A stretch of 64,000 nt of DNA, taken from contig JBCBGC010000003.1 of assembly GCA_038527215.1 (NCBI GenBank), forward strand, positions 1 to 64,000, given 5' to 3'. The position numbers and the translations under genes are program-made. Position 1 is the first letter of the stretch. Every line of letters begins with the position of its first letter. This DNA is from JAWPMV01 sp038527215 (lineage in GTDB: Bacteria > Bacteroidota > Bacteroidia > J057). This document shows positions 8,489-16,423 of this stretch, piece by piece. Under the pieces are notes generated by a model, which saw only the letters and a program-made list of their open reading frames with translations, was not told the origin of the DNA and searched no databases.

Positions 8489-10264
8489 CTAGTTGTTTCT
8501 TACACATTCGAATTCAACCCGACGGTTTACGTAGTGGAGAGGCTCCAGCTTACGGCTAGAATGGTTGTCAGGAAGGTTCTTGATAAGGTTCTCAGATTCT
8601 CCCTTATATCCAGTTCCGAAGCGGTTACGATCGATTCCGTAAGAATTTACGATGAAGTCAACGGCGTTGTTTACACGGCGCATAGACAGATCCTGGTTGT
8701 AAGCGTCAGTGTTACGCACATCAGTGTGTCCTACTGCATTTACGTTCAGAGAAGGATCGTTTTTCATCACTTGAGCGATGTAGTACAGCTCAGGATAGAA
8801 CTCTGGCTTGATTTCGTCTTTGTCCAGATCGAAGTGGATGATCGGCAGCAGACAAGGAGCTTCAGCAGTTCCTCCGCCAGCGGTAGGTTCAGGCATCTGA
8901 ATCGCTACCCCTTTCACGTCATAGTACATGCCGGGAGGAGAGTTAGGCTCTTTGTCAAAGCAATCGGGTACACCATCGTTGTCAGCATCCAGGGCAACAC
9001 CGCTACCGTCTACATCACAACCTTTAGGTGTGAAAGGCTCGTCATCCTGATCGTCGGCGTATCCGTCGCCATCGCTGTCGCGGGTTACCCCTTGACCATC
9101 AACAGGAGATCCTTCAGGCGTATCTGGTTCTTTGTCGTACAGATCGGGTACCCCGTCGTTGTCGGTATCGTCAGTGAGTTTCTTCACGATTTCACGTGCT
9201 TCCTGCGCACTGCTATACACTTCAGTCAGGGGGTTACTCCACCAGAGAGATTCTTCACCAGGTCCGAGACGGAAGTGGAGACCAATCGTGGTGTGGTTGT
9301 AGCTATCGAAGTCGCGGGTCAGGGGAGTCTGATCGAGGGCCCAGTCAGGACCACCGCCTCCAACTTCCTGCCAGCGCTGTCCGTCAAGCAGGTCATCATT
9401 TGACCAGGCAATCCGGTGCTCCAGTTCGATCTCTACTCTTCTACCAAGACGGTAGCGTACACCAGCGCCCACCGTAAGGACAGGGTTGATGGTGTAGTTA
9501 TCACCGCTGAACTGCAATTCAGTTTCATCTGCGTGGCCTTCAGCAGGTGTCTCATATACACCATCCAGCAGATTCTTCAGGGCGTTAACGGCATCTTTTC
9601 TTCCTCCGATAGAACCGGGCGTATTGTTTCCGGTCAGGGTAGGAATGGTACTAAAGTCATATGGCTCACCATTGGCCTGGGCCGCATCCACTTTCACATT
9701 GTATGCCATGACACCGATACCGGCGGCAGCATAAATATTCCACTGGTTTTGCTCCTTGTAAAAATTAATGTTGTTCAAGTTTACTAACCCCTGCAGCGCA
9801 ACGTCAGCGTAACGCATGCGGAAGTTGTAAAAAACACTTGGAGGAGCGGCAGAACCATTGATGGCGTTTACATCACCGGGGAAGTATAGAGCATCCCAGG
9901 GATTGCCATTGTGGTTGCGATAGCCATTGGTAGGTTGATAATTCAGACCTTCGGTTTGGCCAGCACCAACTTGCAGTCTCATGGAGAAGGCATGTCCCAA
10001 TGCTTTACGCACATCTAGTCCGAATCCTGCTCCAGGCTGGGCTTTCACGTCGCCGGCTACATAAGCCAGGCCACCTTTGACCCCGATGGACCAGTTGTTT
10101 CGTGGTTGGGGGGGGAACAAGTAATCCCCGTCGTCGTATTGATCTTTCTGATCGTAGTCGCGCTTTTTGATGTTTTGGTATTTGTCATCATCCTGCGCGT
10201 ACCCGACGCCCACCATGGTAGAGCTAAGGAACAGCAACAAAAGGAGATGTTGTAGTTTTTTCAT
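8489..10264 (-). CDS. OmpA-family outer membrane protein with thrombospondin type 3 repeats
   Basis: 591 aa. A signal peptide (1-23, ending GVGYAQ) precedes an N-terminal beta-barrel of about 330 residues with alternating aromatic strands. Acidic thrombospondin type 3 calcium-binding repeats follow at about 363-440 (DTDNDGVPD, DSDGDGYADD, DADNDGVPD). A C-terminal OmpA peptidoglycan-binding domain (about 470-585) contains HFDLDKDEI and the NAVGHTDVRNTDAYN / LSMRRVNNAVDFI motifs. It probably ties the outer membrane to peptidoglycan. It is monocistronic, with a 456-base upstream region and its own terminator. Codon choice looks like that of a highly expressed gene. Confidence 0.93.
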   Translation of the reverse strand: MKKLQHLLLLLFLSSTMVGVGYAQDDDKYQNIKKRDYDQKDQYDDGDYLFPPQPRNNWSIGVKGGLAYVAGDVKAQPGAGFGLDVRKALGHAFSMRLQVGAGQTEGLNYQPTNGYRNHNGNPWDALYFPGDVNAINGSAAPPSVFYNFRMRYADVALQGLVNLNNINFYKEQNQWNIYAAAGIGVMAYNVKVDAAQANGEPYDFSTIPTLTGNNTPGSIGGRKDAVNALKNLLDGVYETPAEGHADETELQFSGDNYTINPVLTVGAGVRYRLGRRVEIELEHRIAWSNDDLLDGQRWQEVGGGGPDWALDQTPLTRDFDSYNHTTIGLHFRLGPGEESLWWSNPLTEVYSSAQEAREIVKKLTDDTDNDGVPDLYDKEPDTPEGSPVDGQGVTRDSDGDGYADDQDDEPFTPKGCDVDGSGVALDADNDGVPDCFDKEPNSPPGMYYDVKGVAIQMPEPTAGGGTAEAPCLLPIIHFDLDKDEIKPEFYPELYYIAQVMKNDPSLNVNAVGHTDVRNTDAYNQDLSMRRVNNAVDFIVNSYGIDRNRFGTGYKGESENLIKNLPDNHSSRKLEPLHYVNRRVEFECVRNN

Positions 10265-10720
10265 ATACTTCCTTCCAGTTAATTTACTTTGTCTGATTTC
10301 GTTTGATAGCTGAGAAAAAAGAGAGAACGTGTGAAGTGAAGGGATTCACGTGGATATTTTAAGTTGTTAAGGTTTTCGCGATAAGTCAAACTTTGCGTCC
10401 ACCATTTTTATTTCGTCAAAGGTCAGGCCAAACTTCTTACCTGAATCAATGAAAAGCCCCCTATGTTAGCTATTAGGCTTTTTTGACCCAAACTAAGCGG
10501 TTTCAAAGACAGCAGTCGGAATTTAGGCTAATCCGGACCCAGTGCTTATTTGGGTATTGCGAACGTAAATAAGGATTTAAATTCTACAAGTCCCACGAAG
10601 CCATTGGGAACAGCCGAAATGTACTGACGAACGGTATCTTTGGGCACCAGAACGGTCCATCGGCTTAAAACAAAACAGGGTAGGAATATGGCGTAGTTTA
10701 ATCACCCATAAGGAAGGAGA
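10265..10720. other. Long intergenic region upstream of the OmpA gene
   Basis: 456 bases between the OmpA gene and tRNA-Cys; no ORF is supported. It should hold the OmpA promoter and 5' leader and the tRNA-Cys 3' end. One hairpin is visible: AAAAGCC (10452-10458) pairs with GGCTTTT (10476-10482) and is followed by further Ts on the plus strand, giving a weak, possibly bidirectional terminator. CAAAGACA near 10510 reads TGTCTTTG on the minus strand, one base off TAnnTTTG. I see no riboswitch or small RNA that I can name. Confidence 0.45.
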
Positions 10721-10790
10721 GGCGACGAGCGGAATCGAACCGCTGTAAAAGGTTTTGCAGACCTCTGCCTAGCCACTCGGCCACGTCGCC
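10720..10790 (-). tRNA. tRNA-Cys (anticodon GCA)
   Basis: Read on the minus strand, the acceptor GGCGACG pairs with CGTCGCC. The D-stem is GCC/GGC, the anticodon stem GAGGT/ACCTT encloses the loop CTGCAAA with anticodon GCA, and the T-arm is AGCGG-TTCGATT-CCGCT. The discriminator base is T, the identity element for cysteine tRNA. The 3' CCA is not encoded and must be added enzymatically. Confidence 0.96.
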
Positions 10791-10986
10791 TTTTGCTCGA
10801 TTTTCATCGTGAAGCGGCGACGAAACTACGGATATTTTTTAGTATATCAAATATCGTGGCAAAGTATCTAAATAGAGATAAACTTTATCCATTTCCAAAA
10901 CGACAAGATTTATCATTCATTGCATAAATGATAAAATATTTTTTCCGTTGGAAATCTATATCCTACCAAAGAACGATCAATCGGGA

Positions 10987-11340
10987 TCACCTAAATGTTT
11001 CTTCTACAAAAGTTTGGCCACATTTGTCCATGGCCAGAGGTTTTATTTTTGTCACCCTGACCTTGACACTTTCTATTTGCGAAAAATCCGAGAGAATTTG
11101 TGTCCCAATTCTTCCCACCATCCGCTCTAACAAATGCGTCTTAATCTGCATGGCAGCGCAGATCATTTCGTAGATCGATTGGTAATCAATGGTGTCTTCC
11201 AGGGCATCAGTTTCAGCGGGGCGGCTTATATCTGCGGTGAGATACACATCCACCCGGTACAAATTTCCAACCTGATGTTCCACTGGATATACGCCATGAT
11301 ATCCATATAATTCAATCCCTTCAATCGCAATAACTCCCAT
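10987..11340 (-). CDS. folB: Dihydroneopterin aldolase
   Basis: 117 aa, the normal family length. The N-terminus carries IEGIELYGYHGVYPVEHQVG with the conserved YGYHG motif, followed by DTIDYQSIYE. It cleaves 7,8-dihydroneopterin to 6-hydroxymethyl-dihydropterin and glycolaldehyde in folate synthesis. It follows folP and cdaA on the same strand with a 41-nt gap to cdaA, which supports a folate-related operon. folK and folE are not in the window. Confidence 0.92.
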   Translation of the reverse strand: MGVIAIEGIELYGYHGVYPVEHQVGNLYRVDVYLTADISRPAETDALEDTIDYQSIYEMICAAMQIKTHLLERMVGRIGTQILSDFSQIESVKVRVTKIKPLAMDKCGQTFVEETFR

Positions 11341-11381
11341 TTTTTAAGTTTTTTCACACTTAAAGATTGGCCATTCTTACG

Positions 11382-12170
11382 CTAGAGAAGGCTTCGCTGA
11401 TAATGCAGCTGAATGGCCTCTTCTATCTCCAGGTAATCGACCTTTCTACGCAAATTACCCTGATATGCCAGGGAGACTTCTCTCCTTTCTTCTGATGCAA
11501 TGATCACCAGGGCGTCACTAATTTCAGCCAGGCCTACCCCTGCCCTATGCCTCAAGCCTAGTTCCGGGCTGATTCCCAAGCTTTTACTGATCGGCAATAT
11601 ACACCTGACGGCCACGATCCGATCCCCACGTACCATCATCGCCCCATCATGCAAAGGGCTCTCCTTCTGGAAGATGGTGAAGATCAGGCGGGAACTCATT
11701 TTAGCATCCAGGCTGTCCCCGGAGGCTTCTATTTCGGTAAGAGGGTGATTTCCAGCGAGAAAAATCAAAGCACCATGCCCGGTGGCCCGGATGCTTTTAA
11801 GGGCTTCAATGATTTCTTTGGAAACCAATTCTACGGATGAAGGGGCCTCCGGCGTCTGTCGCAGGATGCGATCAATGAGGGTATTTTTACTCAATCGAGA
11901 TAAAAATTGCCTGATTTCCGGGGCGAAAATAATGACAACTGAGATCGCACCTAAGCTGAGAAATGGATCAAGAATTGAACCTAAGAGACGAAATTCTAAC
12001 AGCTCGACTAATTTCCAGAAAAGAAAAATTGATATGATTACACCAATTACCCTAAAGGCGAAACTACCCCGCAGCCGCTCATATAGTTGATAGAGCAAAA
12101 AGGTAACCACCGAGATATCGATGATATCCACCAATCGTACCTTTAGGAATCCAATTTCAAACAATTCCAT
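11382..12170 (-). CDS. cdaA: Diadenylate cyclase (CdaA/DacA type)
   Basis: 262 aa from the ATG at 12170. Three N-terminal membrane helices (about 14-30, 39-58, 68-85) precede the DAC domain, with the catalytic DGA at 175-177 and RHR at 207-209 in GLRHRAG. It joins two ATP molecules into the second messenger c-di-AMP at the membrane. The in-frame start at 12293 would add a charged, unlikely 41-residue extension. The chosen start overlaps the folP stop by 14 nt, indicating translational coupling. cdaR and glmM, its usual partners in Firmicutes, are absent; folP adjacency is typical of Bacteroidota. Confidence 0.95.
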   Translation of the reverse strand: MELFEIGFLKVRLVDIIDISVVTFLLYQLYERLRGSFAFRVIGVIISIFLFWKLVELLEFRLLGSILDPFLSLGAISVVIIFAPEIRQFLSRLSKNTLIDRILRQTPEAPSSVELVSKEIIEALKSIRATGHGALIFLAGNHPLTEIEASGDSLDAKMSSRLIFTIFQKESPLHDGAMMVRGDRIVAVRCILPISKSLGISPELGLRHRAGVGLAEISDALVIIASEERREVSLAYQGNLRRKVDYLEIEEAIQLHYQRSLL

Positions 12171-13002
12171 TCGCTTGTAGGTAGGCGTATAAATCTCTGA
12201 TGCGACGCGCCGCTTCCACGTCATGCACCCGTAGTAACTTCGCCCCGGCCTGCATGGCCTGTAGATGGAGGGCTGTAGCAATCTCCAGCACATCCGTGGG
12301 CTCCGTATCGAAAAACTTGTACATCATGGATTTTCGGGAGAGCCCCACCATGAGCGGCAGGTCGAATACCTTAAAACTGCCCAAATTTCCTAAAAGCTCA
12401 TAATTATGGAGCTGGGTTTTCCCAAAACCGAAACCCGGGTCGAGCACAATGTCTTTAATGCCGGCTTTTCTGGCGGCCCGGATTTTTGCGGTAAAAAAGG
12501 TAGCCACCGCTTCCGTAACGGCTTCATACGCCGGTCGATCCTGCATATCCTGCGGCGTGCCCTGCATGTGCATCATGATATAGGGCACATCTTCGAACCG
12601 GCCTACCATATCCATCATGCCCGCATCTAAGGCTCCTGCGGAGATATCATTGATCAAATGAGCGCCGGCCCTCAAGGCAGCTTCCCCAACGCTGGCCCGA
12701 AAGGTGTCTACCGAAATCAGCGCCTCGGGAAATTCCTTTTGTACGGCTTCTATCACCGGCAATACCCGGTCTCTTTCTTCTCCTTCACTGACAGGATCGG
12801 CATAGGGGCGGGAAGAATAGCCGCCTATATCAATCAATTCAGCGCCTGCCTCCAGCATGCTGAATACCTGGGCCAGGGCAGCAGATATTTCCTGGTACTG
12901 CCCACCGTCCGAAAAACTGTCCGGGGTGACATTCAGGATGCCCATGATCCGGGGAATCTGAAAATCCAGCAGTTTACCACGACAATTTAGGCTAGGAAAC
13001 AT
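12157..13002 (-). CDS. folP: Dihydropteroate synthase
   Basis: 281 aa. DHPS signatures are present: MGILNVTPDSFSDGG at 20-34, DIGGYSSRP near 60, the DPGFGFGKT loop near 188, and a late SRKSM motif that binds the pterin pyrophosphate. It condenses 6-hydroxymethyl-dihydropterin pyrophosphate with p-aminobenzoate and is the sulfonamide target. It heads the folP-cdaA-folB operon. Its promoter lies in a 130-base divergent region shared with the DUF1599 gene. Confidence 0.95.
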   Translation of the reverse strand: MFPSLNCRGKLLDFQIPRIMGILNVTPDSFSDGGQYQEISAALAQVFSMLEAGAELIDIGGYSSRPYADPVSEGEERDRVLPVIEAVQKEFPEALISVDTFRASVGEAALRAGAHLINDISAGALDAGMMDMVGRFEDVPYIMMHMQGTPQDMQDRPAYEAVTEAVATFFTAKIRAARKAGIKDIVLDPGFGFGKTQLHNYELLGNLGSFKVFDLPLMVGLSRKSMMYKFFDTEPTDVLEIATALHLQAMQAGAKLLRVHDVEAARRIRDLYAYLQANGIV

Positions 13003-13132
13003 GCAAAAAATAGTTTTTAACTAAAGGTTTAGTTGGTATATTTGGCTCCGAGTGCTAAAGAAACGCATAAAAGCCAAAGGGCCGAAAAAAATTGCGGATT
13101 GATCTTTACCTTTGATTTTCAAATCAAACTCT
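13003..13132. promoter_or_regulatory. Divergent promoter region with nested inverted repeats (folP / DUF1599)
   Basis: AACTAAA-GG-TTTAGTT forms a 7-bp inverted repeat at 13019-13034. It overlaps a second one, TAGTT-TT-AACTA, just to the left. On the plus strand TATATTTG (13037-13044) matches the Bacteroidota -7 consensus TAnnTTTG exactly, placing the inverted repeats at its -33 region. This is the position expected for an operator acting on either divergent gene. No regulator gene is nearby. Confidence 0.5.
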
Positions 13133-13699
13133 GTGGAAAAGACCCGTACCCAATATCCGGTTGTCATAGACCGTTGCAAATCACTTTTCCTGGCCAAGGC
13201 CCAGGATTACGGCACTTCCTGGACCATCCTGCGCATGCCCTCCGTTACCGATCAGATCTTTATCAAGGCGGAACGCATCCGGTCTATCCAGGAAAAGCAG
13301 GTCAACAAGGTGGGCGAAAGCATCGAAGGCGAATTCATTGCCATCGTCAACTACTGTGTGATTGCTTTGATTCTATGGGATATGCGGGAACTAACCATCG
13401 CGGAGAAAGAAGCAGGCTTGCAGCCTATCTCAACCTTAGAAGCAGCCTACGATAAGCAAATACAGGCCGCCTTTGATACCATGGAGAAAAAAAACCACGA
13501 TTACGGGGAAGCCTGGCGGAGCATGCGGGTCAGTTCGATGACGGACCTGATCCTGATGAAAATCATGCGGCTCAAGCAGATGGAGGATAATCAGGGCCAG
13601 GTGAAGGTTTCTGAAGGTCCCGATGCCAATTATATAGATATGTTGAACTATGCTGTGTTTTGCCTAATCCTCATGGGTGAAACCACAGAAACAAAATAA
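13133..13699 (+). CDS. DUF1599 protein with an internally duplicated domain
   Basis: 188 aa if started at the GTG at 13133; a TTG at 13112 would add seven residues, and no ATG is available. Two homologous halves are visible. The first contains KAQDYGTSWTILR...VTDQIFIKAERI; the second contains KNHDYGEAWRSMR...MTDLILMKIMRL. Each ends in a hydrophobic helix with an 'NY...I.LILW/MG' pattern. The family is also called nucleotide-modification-associated domain 1, as I recall. Its biochemical role is not established. The conserved DYG-W and E/K pattern could be an all-alpha NTP-binding site, which is only an inference. Confidence 0.8.
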   Translation: MEKTRTQYPVVIDRCKSLFLAKAQDYGTSWTILRMPSVTDQIFIKAERIRSIQEKQVNKVGESIEGEFIAIVNYCVIALILWDMRELTIAEKEAGLQPISTLEAAYDKQIQAAFDTMEKKNHDYGEAWRSMRVSSMTDLILMKIMRLKQMEDNQGQVKVSEGPDANYIDMLNYAVFCLILMGETTETK

Positions 13700-13740
13700 G
13701 GGCGCCACAGGTTTTGCCTCTGGTCCCCATCGCCCTATTT
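13698..13740 (+). terminator. Nested hairpin after the DUF1599 gene, possible terminator
   Basis: Outer stem AGGGCG (13699-13704) / CGCCCT (13731-13736) encloses an inner stem CCACAGG / CCTCTGG (13705-13711 / 13717-13723, one mismatch). The T-run is weak (ATTTAT). It overlaps the DUF1599 stop codon and ends 26 nt before the next start, so it may act as a terminator or an attenuator between the two genes. Confidence 0.4.
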
Positions 13741-13765
13741 ATCGTTGAAGATAGCTGAGAAAAAC

Positions 13766-14875
13766 ATGAGTGGAATTCAATTTATCGGAATAAGTTTTGC
13801 CCTGGTGGGCATCCTGACCAATTTTTTTCTGGCCACAGAGGCGCGGCAGCGAAAGGCGCTGGAGGTTGATTTTCTCCCCAAGACCGGCATCCTGGTATGG
13901 ATTTCCCGGATCATGATAGGGCTGCTTTTTTTATACTCTGGTTTTGTCAAAGCCAATGATTATGTCGGCTTCGCCTATAAACTGGAGGAATATTTTATAG
14001 TCTTTGGCCAGGACTTCCCTGGGCTGAAGGGATTCTTCGACTTTTTCATCCCGATGGCGGAACCCCTGGCCTGGTTTATCAGTGTCTTCGAAATGGCCCT
14101 GGCCGTAGCCATCCTGGTAGGTTGGAACATGAACCTGACCGCCTGGCTCTCCATGCTGATGATGATCTTTTTCACCGTTCTGACGGGCTACTCCCATTTC
14201 ACCGGCGCGGTTGCAGATTGTGGCTGTTTTGGAGATGCCATGAAAATAGAACCCTGGGAATCCTTCCTCAAAGACATCATTCTCACGGTGATGCTGGTGC
14301 CGATCTTTTTGCTCCGCAAATCCATCAAGCCCTTTCCCAGCCAAAAGTTGGCGGCCTGGCTGACCGGCGGTGCTTTCCTGTTATCCGGCATTTTTTCCTA
14401 TTACTGCCACGAACACCTACCCATGATTGATTACCGGGCTTATAAAGTGGGCGCGGATTTGAAGATATGCACCACCGTCATTCCAGAAGGGGAAGATTTC
14501 CCGGCTTGTCCAGACTGGGGACAGTTTTATGATGAGTATCCCCTGTTTGAAGGAAAGGTCCTGATGGTCATCGCTTATGATGCCCTGCATGCTGATCCTG
14601 AAGATCTGCAGGCCAGTCAGCAGTTGGCCCAATCACTAGAAGGCTCTGGTATCACCGTGTATGGCGCGACCCAGACCTCCCGCAGTAAAATGGGGCCGGA
14701 AGTGATTGAACCCAATGGCCTGACCTACCCCTTCACCTATATGGATGTCAAGGTGCTGAAAACCATGGTGCGCGCCAATCCCGGCTATATGCTCCTCAAC
14801 GATGGGGTGATCCTAGGAAAATGGCACGCCAATGATATTCCCGATCGGGCAGCATTAGAAGCAAGATTTCCGTAA
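13766..14875 (+). CDS. DoxX/MauE-like membrane protein with thioredoxin-like C-terminus (BT_3928 type)
   Basis: 369 aa from the ATG at 13766. Membrane helices run through the first 230 residues or so. The conserved DCGCFGDA motif lies near residue 153, typical of DoxX/MauE relatives where the cysteines take part in redox or cofactor chemistry. The soluble C-terminal part (about 250-365) has a thioredoxin-like layout without a CxxC. Proteins of this architecture sit next to DUF1599 genes in many Bacteroidota, as here. Exact function unknown; a role in disulfide or quinone redox chemistry is an inference. A TTG at 13745 is rejected as start. Confidence 0.82.
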   Translation: MSGIQFIGISFALVGILTNFFLATEARQRKALEVDFLPKTGILVWISRIMIGLLFLYSGFVKANDYVGFAYKLEEYFIVFGQDFPGLKGFFDFFIPMAEPLAWFISVFEMALAVAILVGWNMNLTAWLSMLMMIFFTVLTGYSHFTGAVADCGCFGDAMKIEPWESFLKDIILTVMLVPIFLLRKSIKPFPSQKLAAWLTGGAFLLSGIFSYYCHEHLPMIDYRAYKVGADLKICTTVIPEGEDFPACPDWGQFYDEYPLFEGKVLMVIAYDALHADPEDLQASQQLAQSLEGSGITVYGATQTSRSKMGPEVIEPNGLTYPFTYMDVKVLKTMVRANPGYMLLNDGVILGKWHANDIPDRAALEARFP

Positions 14876-14917
14876 AAAGCCCGGGGCTCCGGTAACTTTT
14901 TTTCCGACTTACAGCAA

Positions 14918-14950
14918 TAGGACATAAAGACCCTAAGCCTTTATGTCCTA
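14918..14950 (+). promoter_or_regulatory. Perfect 12-bp inverted repeat abutting a start codon
   Basis: TAGGACATAAAG (14918-14929) and CTTTATGTCCTA (14939-14950) are exact reverse complements separated by 9 nt. The last base of the right arm is the A of the ATG at 14950. In RNA this hairpin would hide the ribosome landing site of the lipoprotein gene. In DNA it could be an operator. A T-run (14897-14903) sits before it, so termination of the upstream gene probably happens earlier. Confidence 0.6.
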
Positions 14951-16227
14951 TGTACCGTCACCCTTTTTTTCTCCTTGCCAGCCTCTTTTTCCTGATCAGC
15001 CTTAGCAGTTGTCGGCTGGCTGAACAACTGCCCAGTGTTTCCTTTAGGGGTCCTGTCCTGGAAGGGGTGCAAACTGACCTGGAAGAAAAAGCGCTGGAAG
15101 TGCGGTTAGGGCTAAAGTTTTTGTTCAAAAATCCTTTCAACCAGGCGCTTCCCATCCCCGAGCATCAGTTTACGATGAAACTCAATGGGGGCGGTTTCCC
15201 TGGTAATCAGTCTCAGCAATCAGCCTTCACCGTCCCTGCCAAGGGACAAAAAATGGTTACCTATACCTTCGTCTTTGATTTACATCCCGATCATGAGTTG
15301 GGCAACCTGAATCTCCTGGGACGAGACAATGTCTATCGCTTTGAAACGGTGGTCAACCTGAACCTCAAGGAGTTGGGAATTAAGCTGCCCGGTGCCCTGG
15401 CCAATAGCCCGCTCAACCAGCAAAAACTCCGCTTTGATATGGAGGATACCATCCGCCTCCCGCTGCTGCCGGTCCTGCAGGCCAGCACTCAACCCGCTCG
15501 CATGCAATTTCTGGGAGAATTGGAAGAGGTTGACCTCAGCCCGATCAAGGACGGCATGAGCCCCATTGTCAATACTTTTCTCGATGCAACATATGACAGC
15601 AGATACACCGATCCTTTTGTCAAAATGCTGGTCGAAACCAAAGTTGGCAATGTCAATGTGGGGAACTATATAGTCAATACCTTCCTGGGAGCAGAAGCCA
15701 TGGACGAGTGGATTCAGTTTAAAACCATGATGAGCCCGGGCAAGGTGAACATCATGAACCATCTGATTAAGTCTTTTCTGGGGAACCAGGCCTACCAAAA
15801 CTGGTTGGATTTTAAAGCACAATGGGAGGCTTTCCAGGAAGCTCCCTTGCGCTTCTCCTATCCCGGAGTAGGGGTAACGGGGTTACGCTTAGAAATCCCC
15901 CTGAAAATCTACAATCCGAACTTCTTCCCGATTGAGGCGCCTTATTTGATGATGGGGGCTCGTCAAAATCAGGTCTATCCGCTGAAAATGGAAACCCTGG
16001 TTCAGGGCAGCAATCAGCCGCGCCTGATCCCTCCCCGCCAATCCGTGCAGATGAAAGTAGCCATGGAGGTAGACTGGGTAGCCGGGAGCCAGCAATTATT
16101 ACCCTGGCTGAGTGGGGCCACCGAGCTCATGACCCGGCTTACCGGACAGACCCGCATGGATGTAGGATACGGGCCGATGAATCTGCAAATGGACCTCCCG
16201 CTTAGCCTCAGAAGTGGATGGGAATAG
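14950..16227 (+). CDS. Lipoprotein with LEA type 2-like domains
   Basis: 425 aa lipoprotein: signal sequence 1-20 with lipobox SLSSC, Cys21 the lipidated residue. Two segments, about 45-150 and 305-415, have the 'FKNPFNQALPIPEHQFTMKLNGG' / 'LKIYNPNFFPIEAPYLMM' pattern, which resembles the LEA14/WHy fold (NPN or NPF after a beta strand, then a second strand with 'l.g'). The central region (180-300) holds repeated 'VNTFL(D/G)A' and 'IKSFLGNQAYQNW' helices. Function unknown. The start overlaps the right arm of a perfect inverted repeat. Confidence 0.72.
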   Translation: MYRHPFFLLASLFFLISLSSCRLAEQLPSVSFRGPVLEGVQTDLEEKALEVRLGLKFLFKNPFNQALPIPEHQFTMKLNGGGFPGNQSQQSAFTVPAKGQKMVTYTFVFDLHPDHELGNLNLLGRDNVYRFETVVNLNLKELGIKLPGALANSPLNQQKLRFDMEDTIRLPLLPVLQASTQPARMQFLGELEEVDLSPIKDGMSPIVNTFLDATYDSRYTDPFVKMLVETKVGNVNVGNYIVNTFLGAEAMDEWIQFKTMMSPGKVNIMNHLIKSFLGNQAYQNWLDFKAQWEAFQEAPLRFSYPGVGVTGLRLEIPLKIYNPNFFPIEAPYLMMGARQNQVYPLKMETLVQGSNQPRLIPPRQSVQMKVAMEVDWVAGSQQLLPWLSGATELMTRLTGQTRMDVGYGPMNLQMDLPLSLRSGWE

Positions 16228-16309
16228 AGCCTTGAAAAAAAAAATTAAAATCTTGCGCAAATTTTCAGTTTTTTTTCAATCCTGTCTAGGTGGGAAAAGA
16301 AAAAAAGTA

Positions 16310-16317
16310 TACATTTG
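16310..16317 (+). promoter_or_regulatory. Candidate -7 box of the tRNA-Gln/prs promoter
   Basis: TACATTTG matches TAnnTTTG exactly and lies 26 nt before the first base of tRNA-Gln, in an AT-rich 116-base spacer. No good -33 TTG is seen at the expected distance. It probably drives tRNA-Gln together with prs-rplY. Confidence 0.5.
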
Positions 16318-16343
16318 CACACGCTTTAGCTATTTGACACTTT

Positions 16344-16415
16344 TGGCCCGTGGTGTAATTGGCAACACAGCAGATTTTGGTTCTGTTATTGGGGGTTCGA
16401 GTCCTCCCGGGCCAA
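16344..16415 (+). tRNA. tRNA-Gln (anticodon TTG)
   Basis: Acceptor TGGCCCG pairs with CGGGCCA, with discriminator A at 16415. The anticodon stem GCAGA/TCTGT encloses TTTTGGT, giving anticodon TTG. The T-arm reads GGGGG-TTCGAGT-CCTCC. CCA is not encoded. It ends only 8 nt before the prs start codon, so prs is very probably read from the same transcript after tRNA processing. Confidence 0.95.
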
Positions 16416-16423
16416 CCTAGATT

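Noticed and set aside
8534..9403. 289-codon plus-strand ORF opposite the OmpA/TSP3 gene
   Set aside because: It comes from the repeat-rich OmpA coding strand; no recognisable protein and no start context.
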